Of a stretch of 11,565 nucleotides of DNA, positions 5,474-11,565 are shown piece by piece. Source of the DNA: Planctomycetaceae bacterium UBA6894 (GTDB lineage Bacteria > Planctomycetota > Planctomycetia > Gemmatales > Gemmataceae); NCBI GenBank assembly GCA_002451275.1, contig DKBS01000219.1, positions 7,662 through 19,226 on the forward strand. The letters run 5' to 3'. Each line of letters begins with the position of its first letter. The first letter of the stretch is position 1. A program made the translations under genes and the position numbers. The notes beneath the pieces are model-generated. The model worked only from the letters and a program-made list of their open reading frames with translations. It searched no databases and had not been told where the DNA came from.

Positions 5474-7278
5474 CACTGTTCTTTCGCCCAATCGGGACGG
5501 GGTGCCTGGAAAGTGTATTCCCCTCCGTGGAGCGGGTGCTTGAACGCGAGTTTCCACGCGAAGAGATGCAGGGGGGGGGCGTTGGGTGTGAGGGTTTGGG
5601 TGTCACCCAGGCGCTGACCGGGTAGGTACATGGTGTCGCCCACGATGGGTAAACCCAGGTGCCAGAGGTGGACGCGGATCTGGTTGGTACGGCCGGTGCG
5701 GGGGGTGACTTCGAGCAGGGCGGTGCCATCGGGAAAACGGTGGAGGACCTGCAAGCCGGTGCTTGCCGGCAGGCCGTTTTCGGGATCGACCACGCGGGAG
5801 CCGCATTCGCCGGCGGTGGCGGAAATGGGAGCCTCGCAGGAGAAGGTGTCTTCGGGCGGGTGGCCCGTCACGCGGGCCAGGTAGGTCTTTTTGACCTCGT
5901 CGCGTTCGAAGGCGGGTTGCAGCACCTTGGCGAACGCCCCCTTGCGCGTGAAGACGGCCAAGCCGGAGGTGTTGGCATCGAGCCGGTGGGCCGGGCGGGG
6001 TTTTTCAGGGTCGTAGACATCGCGGAGGATGGAGGCCAGCGTGTTGCGGTTGAACCGGCCGCTGGGGTGCATGGGCAGCGGGGCGGGCTTGTTGACGATG
6101 ATCAGGGCCTCATCCTCGTGCAGGATGTCGATGGCGAGATTGACATCGGGCTCGATTTGCGCCCGTTCGCGGGTGAAATAGCGTTCGCCCGGTAGCACGC
6201 GATGGTCCGCCGCGACGGGCTGGAAATGTTCGTTGACCATGTCGCCAGCCTTGAGCCGGGCCAGCCAGTCCTCGCGGCTGATATGGTCGAACACCGCGCA
6301 GAGGAAATCGGCCAGGGTGAAGCCACCGAAGCGGGCGGGGATTCTCAACGGACGGAAATTGTCTTGGGGCTTTTTGCCCGGTTGTTCCCGGGTGAGGTGC
6401 CGGAGTTTTTCCCGGTGACGGGCGAGGGAAATCGAGTTGCGTTCCCCGGGAGTCTTGTAGCAACGGGGGCAGGAGACGCCCTCCACCGTGCGGGGGTCGG
6501 CCAAATCGGCCGGTGAGAGGACGCCCTGGCAGGCGTAGCACATGCCCTGGCCGGATTCGCCCAGGTCGCCGGCGACGCCGACGCGTTTGTCGAAGACAAA
6601 GCACTCGCCGTGGTAGTGATGGTTGCCGCATTCCTCAAAGTACTTGAGGATGCCTCCATCGAGCTGAAAGACATTCTCGAAACCCTGGTCGATCATATAG
6701 GGCGCCGCCTTCTCGCAGCGGATGCCACCGGTGCAGAAGGTGACGATGGGCTGGTTTTTGGGGAGAGGTTGCAGGCGGGCGGTGGCGGCGGGGAAATCGC
6801 GGAAGGTTTGCACGCCGATGGGGATGGCACCGTTGAAGGTGCCCAGTTTCAACTCGTAGTCGTTGCGGGTATCGAGCAGGGTGACGGGCTTGCCCTCATC
6901 CAGCCATTGTTTCAATTGCCGGGCGCTGATGCGGGGAGCGGGCTTGTTGACCGGGTCGATCCCCTCGACCCCTAAGGAGATGATCTCCTTTTTGATTTTG
7001 ACCAGCATGCGGGAGAAAGGCTGTTGCTCGCTTAGGCTGACCTTGGGTGTGAGGCCTTCAAGGCCGGGGACGGCGCGGAGGACATCAAGGAGTTGATCGA
7101 TGCGTTCGGCCGGGCCGGCCACGAACAGGTTGACGCCTTCGGTGCTGAGGAGGATGGTCCCCTTCAGGTCCCAGTCCTTGCAGGCCTGCCGCAGGCGGTC
7201 GCGCAGGCCCTTGAGGTTTTGGAGCGGGGCGAACAGGTAGGTGGAGATGTTGGTGACGGCTGGCTGGGCGGTGGACAC
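5470..7278 (-). CDS. Fusion of tRNA uridine hydroxylase (TrhO, rhodanese type) and RluA-family pseudouridine synthase
   Basis: This 602-aa protein carries two RNA-modification enzymes. Residues 1-295 match TrhO/YceA: an N-terminal acylphosphatase-like domain (TILLSTEGVNLFVAG), then a rhodanese domain with the active-site loop FCTGGIRCEK (Cys182, and Cys188 as the second conserved cysteine) and FQLDGGILKYF, then a Cys-rich tail with CYAC (247-250) and CPRC (270-273). TrhO makes 5-hydroxyuridine at the tRNA wobble position using oxygen. Residues about 315-600 match RluA-type synthases: an S4-like RNA-binding part (about 318-365), the catalytic motif HRLDANTSG with Asp434, and RTGRTNQIRVHL. The start is a GTG at 7278 with GGAG 8 nt upstream. 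A run of nine cytosines falls in codons 567-570. The RNA target of the synthase half is unknown. Confidence 0.88.
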   Translation of the reverse strand: MSTAQPAVTNISTYLFAPLQNLKGLRDRLRQACKDWDLKGTILLSTEGVNLFVAGPAERIDQLLDVLRAVPGLEGLTPKVSLSEQQPFSRMLVKIKKEIISLGVEGIDPVNKPAPRISARQLKQWLDEGKPVTLLDTRNDYELKLGTFNGAIPIGVQTFRDFPAATARLQPLPKNQPIVTFCTGGIRCEKAAPYMIDQGFENVFQLDGGILKYFEECGNHHYHGECFVFDKRVGVAGDLGESGQGMCYACQGVLSPADLADPRTVEGVSCPRCYKTPGERNSISLARHREKLRHLTREQPGKKPQDNFRPLRIPARFGGFTLADFLCAVFDHISREDWLARLKAGDMVNEHFQPVAADHRVLPGERYFTRERAQIEPDVNLAIDILHEDEALIIVNKPAPLPMHPSGRFNRNTLASILRDVYDPEKPRPAHRLDANTSGLAVFTRKGAFAKVLQPAFERDEVKKTYLARVTGHPPEDTFSCEAPISATAGECGSRVVDPENGLPASTGLQVLHRFPDGTALLEVTPRTGRTNQIRVHLWHLGLPIVGDTMYLPGQRLGDTQTLTPNAPPLHLFAWKLAFKHPLHGGEYTFQAPRPDWAKEQC

Positions 7279-7376
7279 GGAAAAACTCCAAGCGGATCTT
7301 CGTGTCTTATTTTAATGGATCTCGCCCCGGTGCCCATCCTGAACGGAGCCAATTCATGGTTTACGGGGGCAGGGCG

Positions 7377-7757
7377 TCATTTTTTTGTTTGTCGTTCCCG
7401 GATTGCCTTGTTTTCAGCAATTCGGGCTTTCACCAGTTTGCGCACCAGAGTGGCAGTGAGCCTCTTGCCGGGCACGAATCGGACGGTTCCTGTGCTGGTG
7501 TCGTATTTGCCGAGAAGTCGGGCCAGGGATTTGACGATGCCGGAGCTCATCAGGTAGAGGGCGCAGTGCTTGCGGGTGGCACCCATCCCCACCAGGATTT
7601 TGCCCTCCAGCCGGAAGGCGGGCAGGCCATAGCTGATGCATTCCCCGGCCTGCGGGGCGGCGGAAAGGATGAGCCCGCGGAGCCGCTCGAGTTCGAACCG
7701 CTGGTCGGCGGGAAGTTTGGACAGATAGTCCTCCAGGGTGGTTGGCTTGGTGGGGAC
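7377..7757 (-). CDS. DUF1801 (YdhG-like) protein, start codon missing or frameshifted
   Basis: Read on the - strand from 7757, this frame gives 126 residues covering a whole DUF1801 domain: TTLEDYLSKLP at the N-terminus, ISYGLPAFRLEGKILVG in the middle, HCALYLMSSG, and the usual end TVRFVPGKRLTATLVRKLV. The family has a frataxin-like YdhG fold and no settled function. The frame continues open back to a TAG at 7812-7814 but holds no ATG, GTG or TTG before the GTG at 7592, which would keep only the last 71 residues and lose half the domain. The expected first codon is GTC at 7755-7757, 6 nt after a good AGGAG. The options are a mutated start (a pseudogene), a non-canonical start, or a one-base error in the CCCC run at the start, since a GTG just upstream is in the next frame. 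Confidence 0.6.
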   Translation of the reverse strand, partial: VPTKPTTLEDYLSKLPADQRFELERLRGLILSAAPQAGECISYGLPAFRLEGKILVGMGATRKHCALYLMSSGIVKSLARLLGKYDTSTGTVRFVPGKRLTATLVRKLVKARIAENKAIRERQTKK

Positions 7758-7935
7758 AGGGCACTCCTGTAGGAAGACCGGGATCGGGATGCCTATCTCT
7801 ACACCCCTTTTCTATACCTGTTTTTGATTGAAAAAGGCTGGTGGAACGGTCTGGCATGCAGGGGCAAAGAATTTTTGGGAAAATACCGTAAGGATTCAGG
7901 CCATGGCCCGCTTGGTTGGGTAGAGAGGGGATGCA

Positions 7936-8487
7936 ATGGCTGAACACGGGGACTATCTGGAGCAGATCCAGAAACATGGGCCGGCGCTGGTGCTCTGGGC
8001 GACCGCGCAGATGCCCGCCTGGCTGGGGGCCAAGCTGGACCCGGAGGACTTGGTCCAGCAAACGCTCCTGGAATCGGTGCGGGGTGGTGAGCGTCTGGCC
8101 GGGAAACCTGAACGGGAGGTGCTCGCGTACCTGCGCAGGGCGTTGATCAACAACCTGATCGACGCGGCCCGGAAATACGCCCCGACACGGGGCGAGGTGC
8201 CATCAGCGGGCATTGGGGACTCTTCCCGGGGTGCGGGGGACTGGTTGGCGGCGCCGGACACCTCGCCCAGCGAGCGGTATGCGAAACGGGAACGCGACGA
8301 CAAATTGGCCGAGGGGCTGGCCCGATTACCCGAAGCCCAGCGTCTGGCCGTGGAAATGCGGTACCTGCGTGGGGCCAAGGTGGCGGAAATTGCCCAAAGC
8401 ATGGGAAAGACGGAGGGGGCCGTGGCTGCCCTGTTGCACCGGGCGGTGACCACGCTGAAGGTTGATCTGCACCATTTGGGAGGTTAG
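7936..8487 (+). CDS. ECF-type RNA polymerase sigma factor, kinase-associated
   Basis: This 183-aa protein is built from sigma region 2 (about residues 17-81, with LDPEDLVQQTLLE at 34-46 and a YLRRALINNLIDAARK helix that would contact the -10 element) and sigma region 4 (about 122-176, LPEAQRLAVEMRYLRGAKVAEIAQSMGKTEGAVAALLHRA), whose helix-turn-helix (about 147-170) would read the -35 element. Regions 3 and 1 are absent, as in ECF sigma factors. The linker (82-120) is Gly/Ser-rich. It resembles the sigma factors common in Planctomycetes and Verrucomicrobia that sit beside Ser/Thr kinases. GAGAGGGG precedes the ATG by 5 nt. No anti-sigma factor gene is adjacent; the kinase is the neighbour and its probable regulator. 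Confidence 0.88.
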   Translation: MAEHGDYLEQIQKHGPALVLWATAQMPAWLGAKLDPEDLVQQTLLESVRGGERLAGKPEREVLAYLRRALINNLIDAARKYAPTRGEVPSAGIGDSSRGAGDWLAAPDTSPSERYAKRERDDKLAEGLARLPEAQRLAVEMRYLRGAKVAEIAQSMGKTEGAVAALLHRAVTTLKVDLHHLGG

Positions 8488-8489
8488 TC

Positions 8490-8513
8490 ATGCGCCGACG
8501 GCGGGATGACTGA
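8490..8513 (+). CDS. Seven-codon Arg-rich mini-ORF (possible leader) before the kinase gene
   Basis: ATG at 8490 opens a frame reading M-R-R-R-R-D-D-stop. A strong GGGAGG (8478-8483) lies exactly 6 nt upstream and straddles the end of the sigma gene. The TGA (8511-8513) overlaps the kinase ATG (8513-8515) as TGATG. The kinase start itself has only a weak ribosome-binding site, so ribosomes could reach it by terminating here and restarting. Four consecutive Arg codons (CGC, CGA, CGG, CGG) would make the rate depend on arginine tRNA supply. Chance is possible for so short a frame; the ribosome-binding site and the overlap are what make it noticeable. Confidence 0.35.
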   Translation: MRRRRDD

Positions 8514-10237
8514 TGAACGAAACCGGTTCTGACCTGCGGCCCGGCGGTGGGATTCCACCGGATGCGACCTCCCAGGGGCGCGATGACGCGCTGGGGGAGG
8601 GGATCGGGATTGTGCTGCGCGCGGAGGAAGCTGGGCAGTCCCCTGATTTGGCCGATTGGCTGGCAGGCAATCCGGATCTGGCTGGCGAGCTTGCCGGTTT
8701 TTTGGCAGCCCAGCGTGGAATCCAGGCGGCATCAAGGCGTTGGCTTTCCGAACAGGAGGAGACGGTTGGCGAGCTGGATCTCGAATCCAAGCCGGGGGTT
8801 CAGAAACTGGGAGGGTTGGAGCTGGGCGAGGAACTGGACCGGGGAGGGATGGGGGTGGTGTATCGCGCTTATGACCCTGTTCTGCGGCGTGAAGTGGCGG
8901 TGAAGCGGGTGCTGTCGGGATCCTTCACCACCCCGGAGGAGCGGGCAAGGTTCCGCTTTGAGGCCGAGGCGGCTGCCGGGCTGAGCCATCCGGCCGTGGT
9001 GCCCATTCACTCGTTTGGCGAGGAAGCTGGTGGCCCCTACCTGGTGATGGCTTTGATGGAGGGGGGATCGCTTGCCAAAAAATTACGGGAGCGCTTGCCG
9101 GAAAGTTGTTACTCACCGCCGGAGGCGGCGGCATTGGTCAGGGATGTGGCGCTGGGGGTGCACCACGCGCACCAGCGGGGGTTGCTGCATCGGGACCTGA
9201 AGCCGGCGAACATCCTGTTTGACGGGCAGGGACGGCCGCACATCGCGGATTTCGGACTGGCCCTCACCCTGGAAGCCACCTTCAGCCTGAGCATGGCGGG
9301 CTCGGTGACGGGAACCGCAGCCTACATGGCCCCCGAGCAGGTTGAGGGTGGGAAGAGCCTGACCACGGCCGTGGATATTCACGCACTGGGAGTGATCCTA
9401 TACGAGTTGTTGGCGGGCCGGCCACCTTTCGGCTGCGATGAATGGTTGGTGACCCTGCACCGGGTGCGGGATGAGGAGGCGCCCGGCCTGCGGGAGAAGC
9501 GTCCGCAGGTTCCGCGGGATCTGGAGACCATCTGCCTGCGGTGCCTGGAAAAGGATCCGGCGGACCGGTACTCATCCGCCCAGGCCCTGGCAGAGGATCT
9601 GGATCGTTTTTTGCAGGGGGAGCCGCTGGTTTACCGGCGCCCCGGCTGGCTGGCCGGATTGTCCCGTGTGCTGTCGCGCAGGCGGTTGACCAGTTCGATG
9701 GGATCGTGGCCGGGTTGCTATTTCGCATCGGTTTTGGCGCTTTTCACCCATGGAGTGGTCGAGTGGCTGCTGCTGGCCGGCCATGGAAGCGGGTGGGCCT
9801 ATGGGGTTTTGGGAATCAATCTCCTCGGTTGGTTTGGGCTGTATTGCTGGTATTTGTTGTCCCGATGGCAGTCGCTGACCCCGGTGGAGCGACTGAGTGC
9901 CGCGGTGCAATTCGGAACGATGCTTGCTTGCGTAGCATTGGTGTCCGGTGTGGTGGAACACCATGGTTGGGAGGTGCTGCCGTTTTATCCTCCCCTGACA
10001 ACCGTGCTAGGCCTGGGCCTTTTCGCGCACGGGGCCACCCACTGGGGATGGTTTTATTTCATGGGTGTGATGCTGATGATTGTGGCTTTTCTGATGCCCG
10101 TATTTTCGCCCATCACATGGCCGGTGATCCACGGGCTAGCGGTAGCGACCATTCTGGCCCGAGTGGGGGGCAGGTTGCATGAGTTTGACAGGGAGTGCCG
10201 GGCCTTGAATGGCGGAGGAGGCCCCGAGGCGACCTAG
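8513..10237 (+). CDS. Membrane-anchored Ser/Thr protein kinase (PknB/STK type)
   Basis: This 574-aa protein contains a Hanks-type kinase domain at about residues 102-370: glycine loop RGGMGVVYRA (110-119), ATP-binding Lys131 (AVKRV), catalytic loop HRDLKPANIL (226-235, Asp228), DFG at 246-248, an activation segment with a VTGTAAYMAPE end (265-275), and CLEKDPADRYSSAQAL near 344-358. All catalytic residues are present, so it should be active. The N-terminal 100 residues include a helical segment seen in similar planctomycete kinases. Several hydrophobic segments follow (about 402-422, 428-450, 463-483, 492-532 and 533-550), so the C-terminus is a multi-pass membrane domain rather than PASTA, WD40 or TPR repeats. 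The start at 8513 overlaps the preceding mini-ORF stop; its own ribosome-binding site is weak. It probably regulates the adjacent sigma factor. Confidence 0.88.
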   Translation: MNETGSDLRPGGGIPPDATSQGRDDALGEGIGIVLRAEEAGQSPDLADWLAGNPDLAGELAGFLAAQRGIQAASRRWLSEQEETVGELDLESKPGVQKLGGLELGEELDRGGMGVVYRAYDPVLRREVAVKRVLSGSFTTPEERARFRFEAEAAAGLSHPAVVPIHSFGEEAGGPYLVMALMEGGSLAKKLRERLPESCYSPPEAAALVRDVALGVHHAHQRGLLHRDLKPANILFDGQGRPHIADFGLALTLEATFSLSMAGSVTGTAAYMAPEQVEGGKSLTTAVDIHALGVILYELLAGRPPFGCDEWLVTLHRVRDEEAPGLREKRPQVPRDLETICLRCLEKDPADRYSSAQALAEDLDRFLQGEPLVYRRPGWLAGLSRVLSRRRLTSSMGSWPGCYFASVLALFTHGVVEWLLLAGHGSGWAYGVLGINLLGWFGLYCWYLLSRWQSLTPVERLSAAVQFGTMLACVALVSGVVEHHGWEVLPFYPPLTTVLGLGLFAHGATHWGWFYFMGVMLMIVAFLMPVFSPITWPVIHGLAVATILARVGGRLHEFDRECRALNGGGGPEAT

Positions 10238-10384
10238 GAACGGGCGGGGCCGGACGGAACTGAAACAAATCGGGTGAAAGCTGTCGCACCACGGGGGCTT
10301 GCCTGTGTTGCAGCGGGGACTCCCTACCCGGTGCAGGAATTGGCTGAAAGGCGGCGGGGCCGCTCTGGGGGACGGACTGGGAAA

Positions 10385-10398
10385 GGGCCGGATGGCCC
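10385..10398 (+). other. Short GC hairpin in the kinase to DUF6629 gap
   Basis: GGGCC (10385-10389) and GGCCC (10394-10398) can form a 5-bp stem around a GGAT loop, followed by GGTGTTTCTT. It could be a weak terminator of the kinase gene, but the T-tract is poor. The rest of the 203-bp gap (10238-10440) shows no other gene or clear signal. Confidence 0.25.
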
Positions 10399-10440
10399 GG
10401 TGTTTCTTGGCAACCCACCTGGTGTGGGGAGGGGGAAGGT

Positions 10441-11175
10441 ATGTGCTATTCGGCAGAGGCGAGTTTTGGATCCGGTGCCTTGTTGCTTGCCGTGGGGGCC
10501 TGGTCGCTACGGACGGCAGTTCGAAAATCTCGCTGGATGTGGCCTTATGCGGTGGTTCCCGTCCTGTTCGGGGTGCAGCAGTGCACTGAAGGATTTGTCT
10601 GGCTGGGTATCCACGGGGAAAAACCCTGGCTGGTAGAGGCGGCCTCCAGGTTTTACTTGTTGTTTGCCATCGCGTTCTGGCCGTTCTGGTACTCCTTTGC
10701 CGCTTGGAAAACCGAGGTTAATCACCAAAAGAAGGGCTTCCTTGGTTTCTGGATGGGGCTCAGTCTGATCTGGGTGCTGGCCTATCTGATTTCTATAAGG
10801 GGTGATGCTGGGGTGCCCATCGCCTGCGAATCGGGCCATTCGGTGCGTTACAACTATTCGGATTCTGGGGGTCTATGGAAAACCACTGAGGGCAAATGGC
10901 TGTCACGGACCCTTTACCTGTTGACGGCGTTGGTGCCAAACCTGGTCATGACCCACAGAAGATATTTGTGGGGGCCTGTGTTGACAGCTTCGGCCTCCGC
11001 CCTGGCAGCCGCCCTTTATTATGACCACGCGTTCACCTCGGTCTGGTGCCTGTGGTCAGCGTTGGTGTCGGCACTGATCGCCCGATCGGTTTGGCTGGCT
11101 CCGGCCAAGGCGGAGGACTTGTTTCTGAAGGAGTCCAAGTTTCGCGCCACGGGGGCTCTTTGTGGGAGCGTGTGA
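10441..11175 (+). CDS. DUF6629-like integral membrane protein
   Basis: This 244-aa protein has about six or seven hydrophobic segments (roughly residues 8-27, 34-55, 71-89, 100-119, 154-171, 177-194 and 200-217). The first residues, MCYSAEASFGSGALL, match the MCxSAxASF opening of DUF6629 proteins, and PVLFGVQQCTEGFVWL in the second segment fits the same family. No function is known for the family. A loop with a Cys (IACESGHSVRY, about 127-137) lies between segments four and five. A long purine tract (GGGGAGGGGGAAGG) just before the ATG gives a strong ribosome-binding site and supports this start. It is probably transcribed separately from the kinase because of the 203-bp gap, though the strand is the same. 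Confidence 0.75.
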   Translation: MCYSAEASFGSGALLLAVGAWSLRTAVRKSRWMWPYAVVPVLFGVQQCTEGFVWLGIHGEKPWLVEAASRFYLLFAIAFWPFWYSFAAWKTEVNHQKKGFLGFWMGLSLIWVLAYLISIRGDAGVPIACESGHSVRYNYSDSGGLWKTTEGKWLSRTLYLLTALVPNLVMTHRRYLWGPVLTASASALAAALYYDHAFTSVWCLWSALVSALIARSVWLAPAKAEDLFLKESKFRATGALCGSV

Positions 11176-11231
11176 TTTCTGATGGATAAGAGCTGGATTA
11201 CCAATAGCTTGGCGGACCCTGCGCCTATATA

Positions 11232-11565
11232 TCAGTAATCCGTCAGGTTTTTCGGGGGGAATGAGGCCCGGAGGGCGTTTAGGACTGCGAGGACATCGAT
11301 GAGTTCCTGCGTGACGGCGCCGGCGACTGGGGAGAGGATGCCGGCGGCGGCCAGGCCCATGCCCAGGATGCTGACAAGCATGCCGCCGACGGCGCTTTGC
11401 AGGGCGATGGAGCGCATGCGCATGCCGATGTGGAGCAACTCATCCACCCGCTCGAGCGAGCTGTCGAGGATGACCACGCCGGCGGCCTCGGAAGTGACCT
11501 CGCTGCCCTGGCCGAAGCCGATGCCGACGGTGGCGGCAGTGAGGGCCGGGGCATCGTTGATGCCG
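11232..11565 (-). CDS. P1B-type heavy-metal transporting ATPase, C-terminal part (cut by window end)
   Basis: Only the last 110 residues are inside the window; the 5' part lies beyond 11565. The visible part starts inside the conserved hinge motif as GINDAPALTAATVGIGFG, continues through EAAGVVILDSSLERVDELL, and ends with the last two membrane helices (SAVGGMLVSILGMGLAAAGIL and a QELIDVLAVLNALR end). This is the characteristic C-terminus of a P1B-type (CadA/ZntA/HMA-like) cation ATPase, which exports or imports metals by ATP-driven phosphorylation of an aspartate that is not visible here. The metal cannot be named because the transmembrane CPC-type motif is outside the window. The gene is convergent with the DUF6629 gene, 56 bp away. 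Confidence 0.85.
   Translation of the reverse strand, partial: GINDAPALTAATVGIGFGQGSEVTSEAAGVVILDSSLERVDELLHIGMRMRSIALQSAVGGMLVSILGMGLAAAGILSPVAGAVTQELIDVLAVLNALRASFPPKNLTDY

Noticed and set aside
7821..7835. TTTTT / AAAAA inverted repeat upstream of the sigma gene as a bidirectional terminator
   Set aside because: The stem is only five A-T pairs with a mismatch at its base, too weak to support the claim.
7414..8061. 215-codon frame on the - strand running from the sigma gene into the DUF1801 gene
   Set aside because: It is out of frame with the DUF1801 domain and antisense to the sigma factor; composition is that of a shadow frame.
1..11565. CRISPR array, tRNA or rRNA genes
   Set aside because: No regularly spaced repeats, no cloverleaf with conserved T-arm and no rRNA-like stretches were noticed by eye; a covariance-model scan was not possible.

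Overview
The window looks like chromosomal DNA of a GC-rich bacterium, most likely from the PVC group (Verrucomicrobiota or Planctomycetota). The lineage is inferred from gene content: an ECF-type sigma factor directly followed by a membrane-anchored Ser/Thr kinase, a Tat-exported lactonase-like beta-propeller, a TrhO-RluA fusion protein and a DUF6629-type membrane protein. No rRNA, tRNA, CRISPR array or recognisable transposase was seen.

Left part (1-4138): a strong hairpin precedes a baeRF3-type (eRF1-like) gene on the + strand. Facing it on the - strand is a probable two-gene unit, a Tat-signal lactonase-family propeller followed by an MDR-family NAD(P)-dependent alcohol dehydrogenase/quinone oxidoreductase. 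Between the two units sits the most unusual structure in the window. The last codons of the oxidoreductase occur twice as a perfect 45-bp direct repeat 445 bp apart. The outer copy continues into its own in-frame TAA-TGA stops. The roughly 400 bp in between holds a promoter-like sequence and a small PepSY-like ORF. This is the pattern left when a small element inserts into the 3' end of a gene and rebuilds that end.

Middle part (4139-7814): a secreted six-Asp-box (BNR/YCF48-like) propeller is coupled by an ATGA overlap to a 59-residue zinc-ribbon protein. That gene's stop overlaps the stop of the convergent 602-aa fusion gene, which joins a rhodanese-type tRNA uridine hydroxylase (TrhO) to an RluA-type pseudouridine synthase. 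Next comes a DUF1801 (YdhG-like) reading frame that covers the whole domain but has no ATG, GTG or TTG where its start should be.

Right part (7815-11565): an ECF-type sigma factor and a Ser/Thr kinase with a multi-pass membrane C-terminus form a signalling pair. Between them lies a 7-codon Arg-rich mini-ORF with a strong ribosome-binding site, and its stop overlaps the kinase start. A DUF6629-like membrane protein follows. The window ends in the C-terminal part of a convergent P1B-type heavy-metal ATPase.

The genes do not form one pathway. The likely functional units are lactonase plus oxidoreductase, propeller plus zinc ribbon, and sigma factor plus kinase. No clear new defence or mobile system was found. 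The best candidates for something undescribed are the repeat-bounded PepSY-like insertion and the mini-ORF controlling the kinase.
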